Positions 34,542-43,665 of a DNA stretch of 64,000 nucleotides are shown in pieces; within the stretch, counting starts at the first letter, position 1, and each line of letters opens with the position of its first letter. Under the pieces are notes generated by a model, which was not told where the DNA came from, did no database searches, and was given only the letters and a program-made list of their open reading frames with translations. The stretch comes from Halosaccharopolyspora lacisalsi (GTDB taxonomy: Bacteria; Actinomycetota; Actinomycetes; Mycobacteriales; Pseudonocardiaceae), in assembly GCF_014137975.1 (NCBI RefSeq), contig NZ_JACGWZ010000008.1, forward strand, positions 124,001-188,000. Direction: 5' to 3'. Both the position numbers and the translations under genes were made by a program.

Positions 34542-36824
34542 ATGGACCGTCCGCGCTTGAAGGCGCATTACGTGTCGGAGCCGGTCGGTTCCGAAAAGCT
34601 CTTTTTCGTAACCGAGAGGAGACATCACCTGATCGAGGGTTCCGGCCCCGTGAAGGTACTTCCTTATCTCGACGGAGAGCACACCGTCGGTGACATCGCG
34701 CAGGCGCTCTCCGGTGAGATGTCGGTCGGTGAGGTCGCGGCGACGTTGCGTCGACTCACCGCGATGGGACATCTCGTCGACGGCAGGCCCGACATGCCCG
34801 AGCGGGAGATCGCCTTCTGGGACTCGATGAACGTCGATCCCACAGCGGCTGGACGCGGGTGCGCGGAGTCCGAAGTCACTGTCCTCGGCCTCGGTAACGT
34901 GGACACGACCCCGATCGCCGACGCGCTGGAACGCAGCGGACTGAGTGCCACGGTGCAGACCGCCGGGGAAGACACCAGCGGATCCGGGGGTGACCTCTCC
35001 GTCGTCGTCGTCGAGGACTACCTCGACCCGAAACTCTCCCTGCTCAACGAGGCGTTCCTCGCCGGACGACACCCGTGGCTGCTCGTCAAGCCGGGTGGTT
35101 CGCTGCTGTGGGCCGGCCCGTTGCTGCGCCCCGGGCACACCGGATGCTGGGAGTGCCTCGTCCAGCGGCTGGCGGGCAATCGGCAGGTGGAACGGTATCT
35201 GCTGGGACAGCGCAGCGATTCCCGGCCGCTGGAGACATCCCGGTTCAGCCTACCGCGCAACGAGCACACGCTCGCCAATCTGGTCGCAGGCCAGGTCACG
35301 CTGTCACTCGTGGAGAAGGATCCGACGGAGTTGGAGGGGCGGCTGCTCACCCTCGATCCCGTCTCGCTGGAGACCGAAGCCCACGTGCTGATCCGGCAAC
35401 CGCAATGTGCGGCCTGCGGCGACCCCGAGCTCATGACCAAACGCGACCCGCGCCCGGAGATCGGCACCGAACACGTGCGTTCCAAGAACGACGGTGGTTA
35501 CCGAATAGAGTCACCGAGCGAGACCTACCAGCGACTGCGAAAGCACATCAGCCCCCTGACCGGAGCAGTGAGCCACCTGAAGAACCTGTGCGCCGAAGAG
35601 AACGGCATCACCTACAGCTACTCCAGCGGCCACAACTTCGCGATGGTCAAAGACAGCATGACCCAGCTCAAGCGCAACCTGCGGGGTCAGAGCGGCGGTA
35701 AGGGCCGTACGGATGTGCAGGCACGGGTGAGTGCGCTCTGTGAGGCGATCGAACGCTACTCCGGGCTGTGGCGCGGTGACGAACCCGTCACCAGAGCGGC
35801 CTACGACGACCTGGGCAGTGACGCTGCGCTGCACGTCAACGAGCTGATCACCATGTCCGACGACCAGTACGCCAACCGCGTCACCTGGAACAGGGACCTG
35901 GACTGCCCGCTGCACACCGTCCCGGAGCCCTTCGAAACCACCCGGGTCTACGACTGGAGCACCGCGTGGTCGTTGTCCCGGGAGCGGCCCCGGATGGTGC
36001 CCGCGGCGTACTCCTGGTTCGGACACCCCGAGTCGCAGAGCGCCTTCTTCTGTCTCATCGACTCGAACGGCAACGCGAGCGGGAACAGTTACGGCGAAGC
36101 CGTCCTGCAGGGCTTCAGCGAGATCGTCGAACGCGACAGCGTGGCGATCTGGTGGTACAACCGGCTGCGCCGCCCCGGGCTGGACCTCGACTCCCTGCAC
36201 GATCCTTACGTCGACATGCTGCGGGAATTCTACGACGGGATGGACCGGAGCCTCTGGCTGCTCGACATCACCGCGGACCTGGGGATCCCGGCGTTCACGG
36301 CCGTATCGCACCGCCGTAACCACCCCGTCCAGGACGTGGTGATCGGGTTCGGTGCGCACCTGGACCCGCAGATGGCCGCGATGCGCGCGCTGACCGAAGT
36401 CAACCAGTTCCTGCCCACGCTGGAACGGCGCGACTCCGAGGGCAACACCATCTACTTCTCCGACGATCCGGCGACCCTGAAGTGGTGGAAGGAGACCACG
36501 CTGGAGCAGGACCCGTGGCTGTGCCCGGACGAACGGCAACCCGCCCGCAGAATCGGCGACTTCCCCGAGATCGTCAGCGACGACATGTCGGAGAACGTGC
36601 GGACCTGCCTGCGACGGGCGGCGGACAACGATCTGGAGGTCATCGCCCTCGACCAGAGCAGGCCGGAGATGGAACTACCGGTCGTGAAGGTCATGGTGCC
36701 CGGAATGCGGCACTTCTGGCGGCGGCTCGGCCCGGGAAGACTCTTCGACGTCCCGGTCAGGATGGGGTGGCTGGACAAGCCGCTGGAACCGGAATCACTC
36801 AATCCGAAGAGCGTCTTCTTCTGA
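34542..36824 (+). CDS. Fused TOMM cyclodehydratase (RRE/E1-like domain plus YcaO)
   Basis: A 760-residue protein from ATG 34542. Residues 1-95 form a PqqD-like winged-helix leader-binding region; 105-300 are a ThiF/E1-like domain with a zinc site formed by Cys202, Cys205, Cys289 and Cys292 (CWEC and CAAC); 330-760 are YcaO. YcaO landmarks are SGGKGRTDVQARVSALCEAIERY (385-406) and GEAVLQGFSEIVERD (518-532), the ATP/Mg-binding helices. It would use ATP to cyclise Cys and Ser onto the preceding carbonyl in the core YCCCCPCCCS, giving azolines. The usual C-terminal PxPxP motif is absent; the protein ends LNPKSVFF. Next gene: the dehydrogenase, 18 bases on. Confidence 0.93.
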   Translation: MDRPRLKAHYVSEPVGSEKLFFVTERRHHLIEGSGPVKVLPYLDGEHTVGDIAQALSGEMSVGEVAATLRRLTAMGHLVDGRPDMPEREIAFWDSMNVDPTAAGRGCAESEVTVLGLGNVDTTPIADALERSGLSATVQTAGEDTSGSGGDLSVVVVEDYLDPKLSLLNEAFLAGRHPWLLVKPGGSLLWAGPLLRPGHTGCWECLVQRLAGNRQVERYLLGQRSDSRPLETSRFSLPRNEHTLANLVAGQVTLSLVEKDPTELEGRLLTLDPVSLETEAHVLIRQPQCAACGDPELMTKRDPRPEIGTEHVRSKNDGGYRIESPSETYQRLRKHISPLTGAVSHLKNLCAEENGITYSYSSGHNFAMVKDSMTQLKRNLRGQSGGKGRTDVQARVSALCEAIERYSGLWRGDEPVTRAAYDDLGSDAALHVNELITMSDDQYANRVTWNRDLDCPLHTVPEPFETTRVYDWSTAWSLSRERPRMVPAAYSWFGHPESQSAFFCLIDSNGNASGNSYGEAVLQGFSEIVERDSVAIWWYNRLRRPGLDLDSLHDPYVDMLREFYDGMDRSLWLLDITADLGIPAFTAVSHRRNHPVQDVVIGFGAHLDPQMAAMRALTEVNQFLPTLERRDSEGNTIYFSDDPATLKWWKETTLEQDPWLCPDERQPARRIGDFPEIVSDDMSENVRTCLRRAADNDLEVIALDQSRPEMELPVVKVMVPGMRHFWRRLGPGRLFDVPVRMGWLDKPLEPESLNPKSVFF

Positions 36825-36842
36825 TCCGACCGGGAGGCCGAA

Positions 36843-38267
36843 GTGACAGCCACGACATCAGCTCAACGGGCCGTACTGCGACTGCGCCGTGACGCCCGGC
36901 TCGCGGAGGATCCGGACCGCTCGGGCGCCTGGAGGATCGACTACCCCAACGGGTTCGTCCGGCTGGGAGCGCTGCCCACCGCCCTGGCCGCGTCGGTGCG
37001 GATGCTGGCCGAAGCCCCGGTGACCGAGTCCTCGCTGGTGGACGAGGTCGGGGAGGACAACCTATTACACCTCCGGATGTTCCTGCGCAAACTCGATTCC
37101 GGCGGACTGCTGGAGCACGGGTACACCACCGGGGGTGAGTTGCTGGCCACGCTGCGCCCGCTCGGCGTGGGCAAGCTGGTCCGGTCCCCGGCACCGGACC
37201 CGGAGGTGCCGCGAAAGCTCTCCCGATTCGTCACCATCCGCCCCCAGGACGGGAAGCTGATCGCGCAGGCGCCGTCCAGCCACCTGGCCCTGGAAGTGAG
37301 CGAGCCGATGGCCGGTGTGCTCGGCGCGCTGGCCGGCTGGGCAACGCGCGCCGAATTGGGGGAACGACTACCGCGGTTCGAGTCGGAGACGGTGGACGCG
37401 GTACTGGACATGGCGAGGGACGCGGGGCTGCTCATCAGCGGCGGTCCGGAAAGCGATCCCGAGACCGGGACGATGGCACTGCGTCAGTGGTCGGTGCCGG
37501 ACTTGTGGCAGCACGCCCGAAGCCGGGGGCAGCGCCTGTCCCCGGGGTACGGGGGCACCTACCCGCTGGTCGACGATTTCTCCCCGCTGCCGTTCGTGCC
37601 CCCCGCTTCAGGGGGACGACGGGTCGCGCTGCCGACCCCGGACCTGGACGCGATCTCGGCCACCGACCCGTCGCTGACCGAGACGATCGAACGGCGGCGC
37701 TCGATCCGGGAGCACGACGACACCGCTCCCCTGTCGGCGGCCGGGCTCGGGGAACTGCTGTACCGGTGTGTCCGTACCAAGGACCAGCTCACCGTCGAGG
37801 ACGACGAACTCGGTTCCCGCCCCTACCCGGCGGGCGGGGCACTGCACGAGCTCGAGTTCTACCCGCTGATCACCGCCTGCGAGGGTGTCGAGCCGGGGCT
37901 GTGGCACTACGCCACCGCCGATCACGCGCTCGAACGCGTGGACGGGGACGACGCGGCCGTGAGCTCGCTCGTGGAGACCGCCCGGCTGTCGGGCCTGATG
38001 TCGTCGCCGCCCCAGGTAGTGGTGGTGATCACCGCGAGGTTCGGCAGAGTGATGCGCAAATACGAGGGGATGAGCTACGCGCTGATCCTCAAGCACGTGG
38101 GCGTGGTGTACCAGACGATGTATCTGGTCGCGACCTCCATGGGGCTGGCACCGTGCGCGCTGGGCGGGGGCGACGCCGAAACGTTCGCGCGCGCCAGCGG
38201 CCTGGACTACGCGACCGAAGGCAGCGTCGGAGAGTTCGTCCTCGGTTCCGCCGCGCCGAGGAGCTGA
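36843..38267 (+). CDS. SagB/ThcOx-type FMN azoline dehydrogenase
   Basis: A 474-residue protein from GTG 36843 behind GGGAGG. The N-terminal half (about 1-250) is a winged-helix-type accessory region (RDARLAEDPDRS, then GEDNLLHLRMFLRKLDSGGLL). The C-terminal half is a nitroreductase fold with IERRRSIREHDD for FMN binding, SRPYPAGGALHELEFYPLI, and the catalytic Lys-Tyr region KYEGMSYALILKHVGVVYQTM. It oxidises azolines to thiazoles and oxazoles, following the cyclodehydratase. It contains a TTA codon at 37065-37067. The adaptor-stub gene starts three bases after its stop. Confidence 0.92.
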   Translation: MTATTSAQRAVLRLRRDARLAEDPDRSGAWRIDYPNGFVRLGALPTALAASVRMLAEAPVTESSLVDEVGEDNLLHLRMFLRKLDSGGLLEHGYTTGGELLATLRPLGVGKLVRSPAPDPEVPRKLSRFVTIRPQDGKLIAQAPSSHLALEVSEPMAGVLGALAGWATRAELGERLPRFESETVDAVLDMARDAGLLISGGPESDPETGTMALRQWSVPDLWQHARSRGQRLSPGYGGTYPLVDDFSPLPFVPPASGGRRVALPTPDLDAISATDPSLTETIERRRSIREHDDTAPLSAAGLGELLYRCVRTKDQLTVEDDELGSRPYPAGGALHELEFYPLITACEGVEPGLWHYATADHALERVDGDDAAVSSLVETARLSGLMSSPPQVVVVITARFGRVMRKYEGMSYALILKHVGVVYQTMYLVATSMGLAPCALGGGDAETFARASGLDYATEGSVGEFVLGSAAPRS

Positions 38268-38269
38268 CC

Positions 38270-38431
38270 GTGCGATTCCGGATGAAGGCCTACCGACGCA
38301 AGCGCCAGCTCGACGAGTTGGACACCGTCGTACGGCTGGCAGCCCCGTCCGGGTGGGTGACGTGGGTCGTCGTCGTGCTCGGTTGCGTCGCGGTCGGCAT
38401 CTGGTTGTTGACCGGGGGTGCCGGATGGTGA
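38270..38431 (+). CDS. Mini NHLM-type secretion adaptor: HlyD N-terminus reduced to a membrane stub
   Basis: A 53-residue frame from GTG 38270, with GAGGAG upstream, overlapping the transporter gene (stop at 38429-38431, next start at 38425). The peptide has a charged segment (KAYRRKRQLDELDTVVRLA), then APSGW and one hydrophobic helix (VTWVVVVLGCVAVGIWLL). This resembles the start of NHLM-system HlyD-like secretion proteins (a segment like LDELMQVTSPRGW plus TM), but the long extracytoplasmic adaptor part is missing. In a one-membrane cell the stub may serve as a transporter or maturation-complex anchor. The gene order (dehydrogenase, adaptor, C39 transporter) supports the reading. Confidence 0.65.
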   Translation: MRFRMKAYRRKRQLDELDTVVRLAAPSGWVTWVVVVLGCVAVGIWLLTGGAGW

Positions 38432-40602
38432 GTCCACCACGGAATCCGCCCACGAGCACGATCCCGAAACGCGCTTTCCCCGGTCGTGGGAGGGTGCGCG
38501 TGCCCACCGTGATCCAGATGGAATCGCTGGAGTGCGGGGCGGCAGCGCTGGCGATGGTACTGGGACACCACGGCAGGGCCGTCGCGCTGGACGAGCTGCG
38601 GGCGCTCTGCGGAGCCTCCCGGGACGGTGCGCGCGCGGCGAGCGTCATGGCCGCCGCGCGCCGCTACGGGCTGCGTCCCCAGGCATTCCAGCTCGAACCC
38701 GAGGAACTCGACACGCTGCCGAAACCCCTCGTCGTGTACTGGGCCTTCCAGCACTTCCTGGTAGTCGAGGAGATCCGTCGCAGCCGTGGTCGGCGGGAGG
38801 TGGTGGTCAACGATCCGGCCGTGGGACGGAGCGTGTACTCCTGGGAGTACTTCGACTCCGGTTTCACCGGCGTGGCGCTGACTTTCGAAGTGACCGAGGA
38901 GTTCGAACCGATTCGGCGTTCGAACCGCTGGATACCGCGACCGGTGCCACACCCGCGGTTGGCGGCCGTGGGCGGTCTCGTGGCCGGACTCCTGATGGTG
39001 GTGGCCGGGCTGGCCGAGGCAGCCCTGCTCGGGGCCTTCTTCGGCTCCGCGCTGCCGAAAGGCCGGGGTTTCCTCCGCGTCGCCGGGGCGATGCTGCTCA
39101 TCGCGGCGGCGGTGTTCGTGCTCGCCTGGATCCGGACGCGGTGCCTGCGACTCGCGGCGGCCGGACACGCGCGCGAACGGTCGACGAGGTTACTGCACCA
39201 CCTGTTACGGCTGCCGATCGACTTCTTCGCCCAGCGCAGACCGAGCGAGCTCGACAGGCGACTGTCGGCGAGTACCACGGTGGCGGAGTTCCTCTCCCGT
39301 GAGCGCGTGGACGCGCTGGTCGACGCGACGCTGGTCGTCGGCTGCCTGACCGTGGTGCTCGCCATCGACCCACTGCTCGGCATCGCGGGAATCGGCGTGA
39401 CGGTGCTGCACGTCGCCGTGCTGCGCTGGATCGCGCGGCGTCGCGGCGACAGCGTCTCGCGGTTGCGCGCCGACAGGGGGAACCTCACGGCGGCCAGCGC
39501 GAACATCCTCCGGCTCATCGAGGTGGTCAAGGCCTCCGGAGCCGAGTCCGAGTCCTTCGCTCGTTGGGCGGGGTTCCGGGCCAAGGTGACCACCGGCGAA
39601 CAGCGTCTCGGCCGCCTGACCACCGCACTCACCGGGATTCCGCCCATGATCGCCGTGGCCGGCATCGGTCTCGTGCTGTTGATCGGCGGGCCGCACGCGC
39701 GCTCGGGTTCACTGACCGTCGGCGCGCTGGTCGTCTGCGTCGTCCTGCTGCACCGCGTGCACGATCCGGTGGCGCGGATCGACGCCCTGCCCGAACGGGT
39801 CCGGACGGTACGAGCCGACCTGGAGCGCATCGACGACGTCGAGCGGCATCCGGTGGCGGTCCTCGGCGAATCCCCGGTGTCTCCCGTCCCCGCGAGCACA
39901 CGTGGCCACCTGCGGGTCCACGAGGTCACCTTCGGGTACGCGCCGCTGGAGGCCCCGGCGGTCGAAGCCGTGTCCTTCGAGGTCGCACCGGGACGGAAGG
40001 TGGCCCTCGTGGGCGGCTCCGGGAGTGGCAAGTCCACTATCGGCAAGCTGGTCGCCGGGTTGCACGAACCCTGGTCCGGCGAGCTCGTCGTGGGTGGCAC
40101 CACGAACGAGCCCGCTACCGAGATACTCGGTTACGTCGACCAGGAAGCGGTCCTCTTCGAGGGCACGGTCCGCGACAACGTGACCCTGTGGGATGACGCC
40201 CTCACCGACCGGGCCGTGACCGAAGCGCTCCGGGCAGCGGCGCTCACCGAAACGATCTCGCGGTTGCCGGGAGGCATCGACGCCCCGGTGGCCGAAGGTG
40301 CCCACAACTTCAGCGGGGGGCAACGCCAACGCATCACGCTGGCACGAGCGCTCGTGCGTGACCCGGCGCTGCTCGTGCTGGACGAGGCGACCAGCGCGCT
40401 GGACACGCGGACCGAGAAGTCCGTCGTCGAAGACCTCCGGCTCCGAGGGTGCGGTGTCCTGGTGATAGCACACCGCCTGTCCACCGTGCGCGACGCCGAC
40501 GAGATCATCGTGCTCGACGGCGGCCGTGTCGTGCAGCGGGGCAGCCACGAGGACCTGATCGAGAAGCCGGGCCCCTACGTCGATCTGATCGCGGCCTCGT
40601 GA
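38425..40602 (+). CDS. NHLP-type bacteriocin ABC transporter with C39 leader peptidase
   Basis: A 725-residue protein from ATG 38425. An N-terminal C39 cysteine protease has Cys37 (QMESLECGAAAL), His110 (FQHFLVVEE) and Asp130 (VVNDPA); six transmembrane helices span about 175-450; the C-terminal ATPase has GGSGSGKST, FSGGQRQR and LLVLDEATSALD. It should cut the precursor after the Ala-Gly of AVSAG and export the mature peptide. It is followed at once (TGATG) by a second ABC protein, as in NHLM systems that use two. Two TTA codons lie at 39190 and 39205. Confidence 0.93.
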   Translation: MVSPPRNPPTSTIPKRAFPGRGRVRVPTVIQMESLECGAAALAMVLGHHGRAVALDELRALCGASRDGARAASVMAAARRYGLRPQAFQLEPEELDTLPKPLVVYWAFQHFLVVEEIRRSRGRREVVVNDPAVGRSVYSWEYFDSGFTGVALTFEVTEEFEPIRRSNRWIPRPVPHPRLAAVGGLVAGLLMVVAGLAEAALLGAFFGSALPKGRGFLRVAGAMLLIAAAVFVLAWIRTRCLRLAAAGHARERSTRLLHHLLRLPIDFFAQRRPSELDRRLSASTTVAEFLSRERVDALVDATLVVGCLTVVLAIDPLLGIAGIGVTVLHVAVLRWIARRRGDSVSRLRADRGNLTAASANILRLIEVVKASGAESESFARWAGFRAKVTTGEQRLGRLTTALTGIPPMIAVAGIGLVLLIGGPHARSGSLTVGALVVCVVLLHRVHDPVARIDALPERVRTVRADLERIDDVERHPVAVLGESPVSPVPASTRGHLRVHEVTFGYAPLEAPAVEAVSFEVAPGRKVALVGGSGSGKSTIGKLVAGLHEPWSGELVVGGTTNEPATEILGYVDQEAVLFEGTVRDNVTLWDDALTDRAVTEALRAAALTETISRLPGGIDAPVAEGAHNFSGGQRQRITLARALVRDPALLVLDEATSALDTRTEKSVVEDLRLRGCGVLVIAHRLSTVRDADEIIVLDGGRVVQRGSHEDLIEKPGPYVDLIAAS

Positions 40603-42698
40603 TGCCACCACCGGACATCGACCCCGCCACCGCGGGGACCACGGCGGCCTTCGCGGCGTTTCGACTGGTGAGCGACCACATGGGTACGGCGGTGTCTTCA
40701 CCGGAGGCCGCGGGAGACCCCGGACACACCTCTCCGGCACGAATGGCCCGCACCCGTGGCATCCGAACACGCACGGTGCGGCTGGAGGACTCGTGGTGGC
40801 GCCACGACCTCGGTCCGCTGATCGGCTATCGCAAGGACGACGACACTCCGGTCGCCCTGCTGCCGGCCCGTCGGGGCTACCGGATCGTGATCGCGGGCGA
40901 AGGCGTGTCGGTGCCGGTCACCGCGACCACGGCGGCCCGACTACGGGAACGCGCCACGATGCTGTACCGGCCGTTGCCCACCGGGACGAACTCGATCCGT
41001 TCGCTGGTGCGATTCGGCCTGCGCGGTGCGGGCGGCGATGTGCTGCGAATCGTGGCCACCGCCGTGGCGACCGCGCTGATCAGCGTGTTCGTCGCTTACC
41101 TCGGAGGGGCCCTGCTCAGCCGGTTGGTGCACCAGGCGCAGCCTGATCGACTGGTGCCGGCGGGCTTGCTGGTGATCGTGACGGCGCTCGTGCTCGCCGC
41201 GCTGACCACCGTGGGCAACATCTCTGCGCTCCGGCTGCGCGGGCGGGCCGAGTCGGTCGTGCAGGCGGCCGTGTGGGACCGGTTGCTTTCCCTGCCCGCC
41301 TCCTTCTTCACCGGCTCGACGGCCGGAAGACCGTCCGGGAGCAGCCCGCCGGGGTTCGGCACGGTGCCGGACAGAGCGCTCGGCGAGATGATGACAGCAC
41401 TGACCACCCTGCTGTGCGCCCTGGCGAACCTGCTCCTGCTGTACGTGGTTCACCCAGCGCTGGCCCTGCTCGGCAGTTGCCTCGTGGCGACGGTGGCGAC
41501 GGTGTGCCTGGTGGTCCAGAGCCGCATCACCGCCGCCGAGCGGACGCTGCGCGAGTCCGAACGGCGCGCCTCGGCCACAGCACGACAACTACTGCGCGGG
41601 ATCTCCGTGCTGAAAGCTTTCGGAGCGCAACGACGCGCCTTCGAGCGCTGGACGAGTCGCTTCCTGGAAACCAGGCGTCGGGCTCAGGACGTCCAGCGAG
41701 CACGGGACGGCCTGACGGTGTTCAACACGGGATTTCCCCTGGTGTCCTCAGCGGTGGTGTTCGCGGCCGCGCGCGAAGTCCCCGCGGGGTCGTTGCTCAC
41801 CTTCTTCATCGCGATGCACCTGGCGCTGGCAGCGACCCAACGCGGCACCACGGCATTGTCGACGCTGCGCCGCCCGGAACCGGAGGCAGCCGATCTGCTC
41901 GGGGTCCTGCACGCCGAACCGGAAACCACACCGTCGGATTCGGACCCCGGTGAGCTCGGCGGGGCGGTGGCCTTCGAGTCGGTGTCCTTTCGGTACGCCG
42001 AAACGGAACCGCCGGCACTGCGGGACGTGTCGTTCTCGGTCGATCCCGGTGAGTTCGTCGCGATCGTCGGTCCGACCGGCTGCGGGAAATCGACGGTGCT
42101 GCGCATGTTGTTGGGATTCGACCGGCCGACGGCGGGAGCGGTGCGCTACGACGGACAGGATCTCACCGAGCTGAACGTGACCGCCGTGCGACGCCAGTGC
42201 GGTGTCGTGCTGCAGCACGGTTCGCTCCTGCCCGGCGACATCGCGGACAACATCATCGGTGACAGCGGGAGCTCCCGGAAGGACGCTTGGGAAGCAGCGC
42301 GCCGAGTCGGCGTCGCCGGGGACATCGAACGGTTGCCGATGGGCATGGAAACGGTCGTGGGCGAAGGCGGTGCCGGTCTGTCGGGCGGGCAGCGCCAACA
42401 GATCATGCTCGCTCGCGCACTGGTTTCCGAGCCGCGCATCGTGCTGCTCGACGAGGCCACCAGCGCCCTCGACAACCCCGCCCAACGCCTCATCGCCGAC
42501 AACATCGCCGCGCTGCGCTGCACCAGGATCGTGATCGCACACCGGTTGTCCACCGTCGGCGCCGCCGACCGGATTCTGGTACTGGACCGGGGCGAACTGA
42601 TCCAACAGGGCGACAGCGCCGCACTGCTGGAACAGCCGGGATCGCCGTTCGAACGGCTCACGGAAGGACAGCGGATCGACGGCCGAAACGACGTCTGA
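40602..42698 (+). CDS. Second NHLP-type bacteriocin export ABC permease/ATPase
   Basis: A 698-residue protein starting at ATG 40602 in a TGATG overlap. The N-terminal region has no peptidase but carries the segment LEDSWWRHDLGPLIGYRKDD then PVALLPARRGY, found in the second ABC subunit of NHLM systems. Membrane helices occupy about 175-440. The ATPase shows GPTGCGKST, LSGGQRQQ and IVLLDEATSALD. With the C39 transporter it probably forms a heterodimeric exporter. A family A palindrome follows 48 bases past the stop. Confidence 0.92.
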   Translation: MPPPDIDPATAGTTAAFAAFRLVSDHMGTAVSSPEAAGDPGHTSPARMARTRGIRTRTVRLEDSWWRHDLGPLIGYRKDDDTPVALLPARRGYRIVIAGEGVSVPVTATTAARLRERATMLYRPLPTGTNSIRSLVRFGLRGAGGDVLRIVATAVATALISVFVAYLGGALLSRLVHQAQPDRLVPAGLLVIVTALVLAALTTVGNISALRLRGRAESVVQAAVWDRLLSLPASFFTGSTAGRPSGSSPPGFGTVPDRALGEMMTALTTLLCALANLLLLYVVHPALALLGSCLVATVATVCLVVQSRITAAERTLRESERRASATARQLLRGISVLKAFGAQRRAFERWTSRFLETRRRAQDVQRARDGLTVFNTGFPLVSSAVVFAAAREVPAGSLLTFFIAMHLALAATQRGTTALSTLRRPEPEAADLLGVLHAEPETTPSDSDPGELGGAVAFESVSFRYAETEPPALRDVSFSVDPGEFVAIVGPTGCGKSTVLRMLLGFDRPTAGAVRYDGQDLTELNVTAVRRQCGVVLQHGSLLPGDIADNIIGDSGSSRKDAWEAARRVGVAGDIERLPMGMETVVGEGGAGLSGGQRQQIMLARALVSEPRIVLLDEATSALDNPAQRLIADNIAALRCTRIVIAHRLSTVGAADRILVLDRGELIQQGDSAALLEQPGSPFERLTEGQRIDGRNDV

Positions 42699-42745
42699 CT
42701 GATGCTTTCCCCTCACATCGTCCGGCTGGGAAGCCCCCGCGTCGT

Positions 42746-42794
42746 GGTGAACGGGCCGTTTTGGCGGTGTGAGTGCCAGAACGGCCCGTTCACC
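42746..42794. repeat. Dispersed palindromic element, family A copy 2
   Basis: Arms 42746-42764 and 42776-42794 flank the loop cggtgtgagtg, which is identical to that of the copy at 1469-1517. The element lies between convergent genes (exporter and hydrolase), consistent with a bidirectional terminator. Confidence 0.8.
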
Positions 42795-42885
42795 CTTTGG
42801 GAAAGCGGCCCGGGCCCCGACACCAAGCCGACCGGAAAACCTCGGTGAAACCCCACCACCGGCACCCTCGGAAATCATTGCGAAG

Positions 42886-43665
42886 TCACAGGTGCGCGCC
42901 GATCTCGGGCGCGACCACCTCCGGCGACTCCAACAGGGGGAGATGGCCGGTGCCGGGGACGGTCGTGACCCGGCAGTCCGGGACAGTGCGACGCAGTGTC
43001 CCGGCATTGTCGCCGAAAGCGGGCATGTCCTGCTCCCCCACGACGCACAGCACGCTCGCCGGGATCCCCGCCAGTGCGGCGGTGCTCTGAAGATGCTGGT
43101 TCAGCTGCCGCATGGCACCGTTGGCGAGCTCGGTCCAACGGTGCCGGTCGACGACGGTTCGGATCCGCTCCCGCACCAGGGGGCGGGACTCGGTTCCACG
43201 GAAGATGTCGGGCGGGGACTGCATCCACAGGTCGGTCATGTGCCTGCCGGGACCGAACGTCGCGAACAATCTGCGCAGGTCGCGATATCGCTCGGCGACC
43301 CTGGGAGCACCCGCCCCGCCGGCGACGGTGGGGGCAGCCAGCACCAGGCGGGACACCAGGTCGGGATGGTCGATCGCGAGCTGGAGGGCCGCGGTGGTGC
43401 CGAAGGATAGTGCCACCACCCTCGAGATGTTTCTCGAACGGAGGACGTCGGCGAGTTCGGAGGCCAAGCCGGCGAAACCGCCTTCGGCCGACAGCGGCCT
43501 ACTCGTCGCACCGTGACCGGGCAGGTCGACACCGACATGCCGCCAGTCGGGAAGTAACTCCCACAACGGCTGCCACAGCGACGAATCCATGGTGTAGCCG
43601 TGCAACCAGAGCACGCCGGGACCGCTTCCGTGCTCCCGGACTGCGAAGTGGCCCGGAGAGCTCAT
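42886..43665 (-). CDS. Alpha/beta hydrolase
   Basis: A 259-residue hydrolase from ATG 43665, overlapping the Rieske gene stop (ATGA). Landmarks are LWLHGYTMDSSLW (oxyanion-hole region), VDLPGHG, the nucleophile elbow ALSFGTTAAL (Ser; Ala replaces the usual first Gly) and the catalytic His in GTGHLPLLESPE. It could hydrolyse or form an ester or thioester during tailoring, or open an intermediate. It is the last gene of a three-gene minus-strand operon with the Rieske oxygenase and the amine oxidase. Confidence 0.87.
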   Translation of the reverse strand: MSSPGHFAVREHGSGPGVLWLHGYTMDSSLWQPLWELLPDWRHVGVDLPGHGATSRPLSAEGGFAGLASELADVLRSRNISRVVALSFGTTAALQLAIDHPDLVSRLVLAAPTVAGGAGAPRVAERYRDLRRLFATFGPGRHMTDLWMQSPPDIFRGTESRPLVRERIRTVVDRHRWTELANGAMRQLNQHLQSTAALAGIPASVLCVVGEQDMPAFGDNAGTLRRTVPDCRVTTVPGTGHLPLLESPEVVAPEIGAHL

